This document shows positions 59,513 through 64,000 of a DNA stretch of 64,000 nt, in pieces (position 1 is the stretch's first letter; every line of letters begins with the position of its first letter). Origin of the DNA: Streptosporangium subroseum (GTDB lineage: Bacteria; Actinomycetota; Actinomycetes; Streptosporangiales; Streptosporangiaceae). Where the stretch lies: positions 394,410 to 458,409 of the forward strand of contig NZ_FZOD01000001.1 in NCBI RefSeq assembly GCF_900188345.1. The letters run 5' to 3'. The notes under the pieces were generated by a model. The model searched no databases, was not told the DNA's origin, and saw nothing but the letters and a program-made list of their open reading frames with translations. The position numbers were made by a program, and so were the translations under genes.

Positions 59513-62500
59513 TCACTCCGGGCGTCCTCCCAGGAGGTCGGCCAGTACCGCGGCCACCTGGCGCAGGGGCTCCGGCCTGGTCATGTCGCTGTGCGTGGAG
59601 TTGACCGGGTAGGTGTGCAGGCTCCCTGTGAAGAAGGGACGCCACTGGGCCATGACCCCTTCCTCCGGGACGCGTCCTTCCGTGGCGGGGAAGTGGTGGA
59701 TGTCGCCTTCGAAAACTCCCGGCGTGCTGCGCTGGAAGAGCCGGAGGTTGTCCTTGATGGTCTGCGCGAAGGCGCGGATGTGGTCCTCCTCCAGGACCCA
59801 GGTGGTGGCGAATTCGCGCTGAATGATGTGCAAGGTCTCCGTTACCGTGAGCGGGTGCTCGGTCCCCTCCGTCTCGCACCCCAGCGAGCGCAGGAGATCG
59901 AGCAGGATGCCGTGGTCGTCGACCTCGATGATCGGGGCTTCGAGGTTTGGCGGATAGCTGTCCATGAGGGCCAGCAGGGCCACCTTCTCCCCGCTCCGCT
60001 GCAGCCGCTCCGCGACGGCATGGGCGAGATTGCCGCCGATGGACCAGCCAAGCAGGTGATAGGGACCACTCGGCTGGGCGCTCCTAACGCGATCCAGGTA
60101 AAGGGTGACCAGGGCGTCCAGGTCGGCAGGGGAAGCCGTGCCGTCGAAGGCCGGCGACTGTAGCCCGTACACCGGCTGTTCGGAGGGCAGGTGCCTGATC
60201 AAGCCGGTGTAACTCCAGCTCAGACCGCTGGCGGGCGGGAAGCAAAGCAGCGGCGGCCGTTCTCCGTGGCTTCGTAGCGGCAGCACGGGCTGGAACGGGT
60301 CGTCCTCGACGCCGCCGTCCAGCAACGACGCGAGCCCCGCCACGGTCGGGTGCTGGAACATGTTCACGAGGGACAGTTCCACCCCGGTGGCATCCCGGAT
60401 GCAGCTCAGCAGTTGGACGGCGAGCAGGGAGTGCCCACCGAGGTCGAAGAAGTTGTCGTCGATCCCCACCTGCGGCAGGTCTAGGATTTCGGCGAATATG
60501 CGGCTGAGCAGCCCTTCGCGAAGGTTGCGAGGTTCCCGGCCGGTGCTACCGCCGGTGTAGTCGGGGGCGGGGAGGGCGGCCCGGTCGAGTTTGCCGTTGG
60601 CGTTGAGCGGGAGCGCGTCGAGGATGACGACCGCTGAGGGGACCATGTAGTCGGGCAGGAAGCGGGAGAGGTGAGAGCGTACCGCGGCCGAGTCGAGGTC
60701 CGCGGCGGGTGCGGCCTCAGGAAGCTCCGTCGAAGCGGTGGGCACGACATAGCCGATGAGGCGTTTGTCGCCGGGTTGGTCCTCGCGGGCGATGACGGCG
60801 GCCTGGGCGATGGCCGGATGGGCGAGCAGGACGGCCTCGATCTCGCCGGGTTCGATGCGGTGACCGCGGATCTTGATCTGGTGGTCGGTGCGGCCCAGGT
60901 GCTCCAGGTGACCGTTGTGGTTCCAGCGGGCCAGGTCGCCGGTGCGATACATCCGCTCCCCCGGTGCGCCGTAGGGGTTGGCGATGAAGCGTTCGGCGGT
61001 GAGCGCGGGCTGGTGGTGGTAGCCGCGGGCGAGGGTGGGGCCGGTGATGTAGAGCTCGCCGGGGACGCCGGGGGGGACGGGTTGCAGGTGGTGGTCCAGG
61101 ACGTAGGTGTGGGTGTTGGTGATGGGGGTGCCGATGGTGATGGGGGTGTCGGGGGTGATGGTGGCGGTGGTGGCGCAGACGGTGGTTTCGGTGGGGCCGT
61201 AGGCGTTGATGAGGGTGTGGTGCCGGGTCCAGGTGCGGGCGTGGTGGGCGGGAAGGGGTTCGCCCGCGGTGATGAGGTGGGTGAGGGTGGGCAGGGTGGC
61301 GGGGTCGAGGTGGGGCAGTGCGGTGGGCGGCAGCGTCAGGTGGGTGATGTGGTGGTGGTTGATGAGACGGGTCAGGTCGGGGCCGGGCAGCAGGTGGTGG
61401 CGGGGTGCGGTGATGAGGGTGGCGCCGGTGGTGAGGGTGACGGCGATCTCGGCGATGGCGGCGTCGAAGCTGGGGGAGGCGAATTGCAGGACGCGGCTGG
61501 TGGGGGTGAGGTGGAAGCGTTCGGTTTGGGCGGTGAGGAGGTGGGCGAGTCCGTGGTGGGTGACGGTGACGCCCTTGGGGGTGCCGGTGGAGCCGGAGGT
61601 GTAGATGAGGTAGGCGGGGTGGCGGGTGTGCAGCGGGCGGGCGCGGTGGCGGTCGGTGGGATCGGTGGCGGGGTGATGGGCGTGGGGCTGGGTGTCGAGA
61701 TGGATGGTGGCCGGCAACGAGATGCCGGGCAGCGGGGTGGTGGTGTGGGTGATCAGGAGGGCGGGGGCGGCGTTGGTCAGGATGTGGGCGATGCGGCCGG
61801 CGGGGTGGTCGGGATCGATGGGCAGGTAGGCCGCACCTGCTTTGGCCACGGCCAAGATCGCGGTGATGAGATCGATGGAGCGGGGCAGCGCGACGGCGAT
61901 GAGGTGTTCGGGACCCGCACCACGGGCGATCAGCAGATGGGCGAGCCGGTTGGCGCGGGCGTTCAGCTCGGCGTAGGTCACCTGCGTCTGGTCGTGGATG
62001 ACCGCCGTGGCGTCGGGGGTGCGGGCGGCTTGGGTTTGGAACAGCTCGGGCAGGGTCCGGGCGGGGACGTCACGCGCGGTGTCGTTCCACTCGATCAGAA
62101 CCCGCCGACGCTCGACCTCACCCAGCACGTCGATGGCGTCCACCTGGACATCCGGATCCGCCGCTGATGCCGCCAGTACCCGGACGAAACGCTCCACCAG
62201 CACTTCGACGGTCGCCCGGTCGAACAGGTCGGCTGCGAACGTGACCGCACCACCCAGCCCGGCGGCCCCACCCTCGGCGTCGAAAAGCTCACCCAGCATA
62301 AACGTCAGATCGAAGACCGGGTTGTCGCCGGTGTCGAGTCTTTCGATGTGCAGGCCGGGCAGGTTAAGGGTCACGGGCGCGGTGTTCTGCAGGGCGAGCA
62401 TGGTCTGGAAGAGGGGGTGGCGGGCCATGGACCGGGCGGGAGCCAGGTCTTCCACGAGCCGCTCGAACGGCACGTCCTGATGGGCGAAGGCGTCCAGCCC

Positions 62501-64000
62501 GCGTTCCCGTACCCGGTGCAGCAGTTCACCGAAAGAGGGGTCACCGGACAGATCGGTGCGGATGACCAGGGTATTGACGAAGAAACCGACCAGGTGATCG
62601 AGACTGTCGTCGGTGCGTCCGGCGATGGGGGTGCCGATGGGGATGTCGGTGCCCGCGCCGAGGCGCGACAGCAGGGTGGCGAGGGCGGCTTGGAGCACCA
62701 TGAACATGGTGACGCCCTCGGCTCGCGCCAGAGCGGTGAGCCGCCGGTGGAGGCCGGCGTCGATGTGGATGGGTGCGGTGGCGCCGCGGTGGGTGGCCAC
62801 CGGCGGGCGGGGCCGGTCGGTGGGCAGGGTGAGTTCCTCGGGTAGCCCGGCGAGGGTCTCGCGCCAGTAGGCGAGCTGGGCGGTGTGCAGGCTGCGCGGG
62901 TCGTCCGGGTCTCCTAGCAGGTCACGCTGCCAGAGGGCGTAGTCGGCGTACTGCACCGGCAGCGGCTCCCAGGCCGGTGACTCGCCGCCGGAGCGAGCGG
63001 CGTACGCGATCGACACGTCCCGCGCCATGGGACCCATGGACCACGCGTCGCCCGCGATGTGATGCACCACGATCAGGAGGACGTGCTCCTGCGGCCGCAG
63101 CCGGAACACCCGGGCCCGCAACGGGATGTCGGAACGCAGGTCGAACGGCAGGGCCGACACCTGGAGGACCTGCTCGCGTAGATCCGCTTCGAGGACGTCG
63201 ACCGTCGGCATGTCGAGGGAGACGTGTCCGGGCGGGAGAATCCGTTGCCGCGGTACGCCGCCGGCGGCAGGGAAAACGGTCCGCAGCACCTCATGCCGGA
63301 CGAGGAGGTCCCACAGGGCGGCGCGCAGCGCTTCGGCGTCCAGCTCGCCCCGGAGGCGCAGCGCCACCGGGATGTTGTAGTTGGCGTTGCCGCCTTCCAG
63401 CTCGCGAAGGAACCACAGCCGGGTCTGGGCGAACGACAGCGGGACGATCTCGGCACGCGGCCCGGCGACAAGGGCGGGCCGCGCGGCATCGGCGTCGGTC
63501 AGACGGCCGGCGAGCCCCGCCACGGTCGGGCTCTCGAACAGGGCCCGGATCGGAAGCTCGACCCCGAGGACCGCCCGGATCCGGCTGGCCAGACGGGTGG
63601 CCAGCAGGGAATGCCCACCGAGGTCGAAGAAATCGTCGTCGATCCCCACCTGGGTCAGGCCGAGCACCTCGGCGAACACCTGGCACAGGAGCTCTTCGCG
63701 GGGGTCACGTGCCTGCCTGTTTCCCTCGGTGGCCTCATACGCCGGGGCGGGAAGGGCGGCCCGGTCGAGTTTGCCGTTGGCGTTGAGCGGGAGCGCGGGC
63801 AAAACAACCAGGGCGGCGGGCAGCATGTAGTCGGGCAGGGACGCGGCCAGATGCGCGCGTACGACCACGGTGTCGATCGAGGCGCCGTCGCGCTCGACGA
63901 GGTAACCGATGAGGCGTTTGTCGCCGGGTTGGTCCTCGCGGGCGATGACGGCGGCCTGGGCGATGGCCGGATGGGCGAGCAGGACGGCCTCGATCTCGCC
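59513..64000 (-). CDS. Non-ribosomal peptide synthetase, terminal part (5' end outside window)
   Basis: About 1495 residues of a larger NRPS. Domains in transcription order: end of an A domain (63780-64000), T (Ser at 63608-63610 in LGGHSLLA), C (63466-62099; HHxxxD as HHIAGDA), A (62056-60554), T (Ser near 60430) and a type I thioesterase (60271-59534; Ser near 60043 in GWSIGGN, Asp in LMDSYPP, His in STHSD). The A-domain signature residues at the Stachelhaus positions read D-A-A-T-I-A-A-V-C-K by my alignment. This is like GrsA (Phe) but with Ala instead of Trp239, so a bulky aromatic is likely. The thioesterase ends the assembly line and releases the peptide, so this is the last module. No MbtH gene is seen here. 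Confidence 0.93.
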   Translation of the reverse strand, partial: GEIEAVLLAHPAIAQAAVIAREDQPGDKRLIGYLVERDGASIDTVVVRAHLAASLPDYMLPAALVVLPALPLNANGKLDRAALPAPAYEATEGNRQARDPREELLCQVFAEVLGLTQVGIDDDFFDLGGHSLLATRLASRIRAVLGVELPIRALFESPTVAGLAGRLTDADAARPALVAGPRAEIVPLSFAQTRLWFLRELEGGNANYNIPVALRLRGELDAEALRAALWDLLVRHEVLRTVFPAAGGVPRQRILPPGHVSLDMPTVDVLEADLREQVLQVSALPFDLRSDIPLRARVFRLRPQEHVLLIVVHHIAGDAWSMGPMARDVSIAYAARSGGESPAWEPLPVQYADYALWQRDLLGDPDDPRSLHTAQLAYWRETLAGLPEELTLPTDRPRPPVATHRGATAPIHIDAGLHRRLTALARAEGVTMFMVLQAALATLLSRLGAGTDIPIGTPIAGRTDDSLDHLVGFFVNTLVIRTDLSGDPSFGELLHRVRERGLDAFAHQDVPFERLVEDLAPARSMARHPLFQTMLALQNTAPVTLNLPGLHIERLDTGDNPVFDLTFMLGELFDAEGGAAGLGGAVTFAADLFDRATVEVLVERFVRVLAASAADPDVQVDAIDVLGEVERRRVLIEWNDTARDVPARTLPELFQTQAARTPDATAVIHDQTQVTYAELNARANRLAHLLIARGAGPEHLIAVALPRSIDLITAILAVAKAGAAYLPIDPDHPAGRIAHILTNAAPALLITHTTTPLPGISLPATIHLDTQPHAHHPATDPTDRHRARPLHTRHPAYLIYTSGSTGTPKGVTVTHHGLAHLLTAQTERFHLTPTSRVLQFASPSFDAAIAEIAVTLTTGATLITAPRHHLLPGPDLTRLINHHHITHLTLPPTALPHLDPATLPTLTHLITAGEPLPAHHARTWTRHHTLINAYGPTETTVCATTATITPDTPITIGTPITNTHTYVLDHHLQPVPPGVPGELYITGPTLARGYHHQPALTAERFIANPYGAPGERMYRTGDLARWNHNGHLEHLGRTDHQIKIRGHRIEPGEIEAVLLAHPAIAQAAVIAREDQPGDKRLIGYVVPTASTELPEAAPAADLDSAAVRSHLSRFLPDYMVPSAVVILDALPLNANGKLDRAALPAPDYTGGSTGREPRNLREGLLSRIFAEILDLPQVGIDDNFFDLGGHSLLAVQLLSCIRDATGVELSLVNMFQHPTVAGLASLLDGGVEDDPFQPVLPLRSHGERPPLLCFPPASGLSWSYTGLIRHLPSEQPVYGLQSPAFDGTASPADLDALVTLYLDRVRSAQPSGPYHLLGWSIGGNLAHAVAERLQRSGEKVALLALMDSYPPNLEAPIIEVDDHGILLDLLRSLGCETEGTEHPLTVTETLHIIQREFATTWVLEEDHIRAFAQTIKDNLRLFQRSTPGVFEGDIHHFPATEGRVPEEGVMAQWRPFFTGSLHTYPVNSTHSDMTRPEPLRQVAAVLADLLGGRPE
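60753..60847. repeat. 95-bp identical repeat shared by two adjacent A domains, copy 1
   Basis: Exactly repeated at 63906-64000 (up to the window edge), encoding the A8-A9 region of both A domains (EIEAVLLAHPAIAQAAVIARED). A further shared stretch, including AACGGCAAACTCGACCGGGC on the coding strand, recurs near 60571 and 63750. This is a sign of recent gene conversion or module duplication. Confidence 0.9.
63906..64000. repeat. 95-bp identical repeat shared by two adjacent A domains, copy 2
   Basis: Second copy of the stretch at 60753-60847; identity continues to the end of the window, so the true repeat is longer. Confidence 0.9.

Noticed and set aside
1..64000. rRNA, tRNA, riboswitch or insertion sequence
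   Set aside because: No tRNA-like cloverleaf with a T-loop motif, no rRNA core sequence, no transposase and no terminal inverted repeats were noticed by eye. A tRNAscan/Infernal run would be needed to be certain.

Overview
The window is high-GC DNA with dense gene packing, many 4-nt stop/start overlaps, GTG starts, a modular NRPS, a Ser/Thr kinase carrying WD40 repeats, an XRE/TPR regulator and a HATPase of the anti-sigma type. Together these point to a filamentous actinobacterium; a member of the Streptosporangiales is my best guess, but the sequence does not fix the genus. No rRNA, tRNA, CRISPR array, IS element or replication origin was recognised.

1-16.5 kb: a pentose/aldose catabolic island. 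It holds a sugar-binding lipoprotein (cut by the left edge), a LacI-type repressor, two NAD-dependent epimerases, a tautomerase, an SMP-30 lactonase, an aldo/keto reductase, a GH3 glycosidase, and a minus-strand operon (Zn-ADH, SDR dehydrogenase, IlvD/Edd dehydratase, FAH-family dehydratase, aldehyde dehydrogenase). The last four plus the lactonase fit the non-phosphorylative (Weimberg-type) route from a free pentose to 2-oxoglutarate. GAAA-S-TTTC type palindromes recur in all three control regions of the island and probably are the operators of the LacI protein. 16.5-17.7 kb: NAD-dependent formate dehydrogenase with a strong terminator.

18-28 kb: mixed accessory genes. They are a FAD/NAD(P)-binding protein with an in-frame 21-bp tandem repeat, an aldo/keto reductase remnant, a lower-GC GT87-like membrane protein, a polytopic membrane protein, and an NAD-dependent DNA ligase followed by a DUF4132 protein with a repeat/hairpin between them. 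28.3-35.8 kb: a catabolic cluster with a cysteine amidohydrolase, HyuB, HyuA, a class III CoA-transferase and a GntR regulator on the minus strand, and a divergent HMG-CoA-lyase-like gene.

36-43.6 kb: a secreted tripeptidyl-peptidase-like hydrolase, the kinase/WD40 protein and a large secreted subtilase. 43.9-51.7 kb: a FAD/Fe-S D-2-hydroxy-acid dehydrogenase, a hydroxyacid-oxoacid transhydrogenase, a gutted metallo-beta-lactamase-fold lactonase and a divergent LuxR-type ATPase regulator. This looks like a gamma-butyrolactone / 4-hydroxybutyrate locus.

51.8-55.2 kb: a cassette of an XRE/TPR regulator, a phosphotransferase-like kinase and an unannotated 30-codon peptide, divergent from a HATPase. 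This is the best candidate here for an undescribed system. 55.2-59.2 kb: a TetR gene with a palindromic operator beside an SDR stump, an M23 peptidase, a hemerythrin protein and a HAD phosphatase. 59.5-64 kb: the 3' end of an NRPS (end of A, T, C, A, T, TE) running off the right edge. Its last A domain has a Phe-type pocket lacking the usual Trp239.
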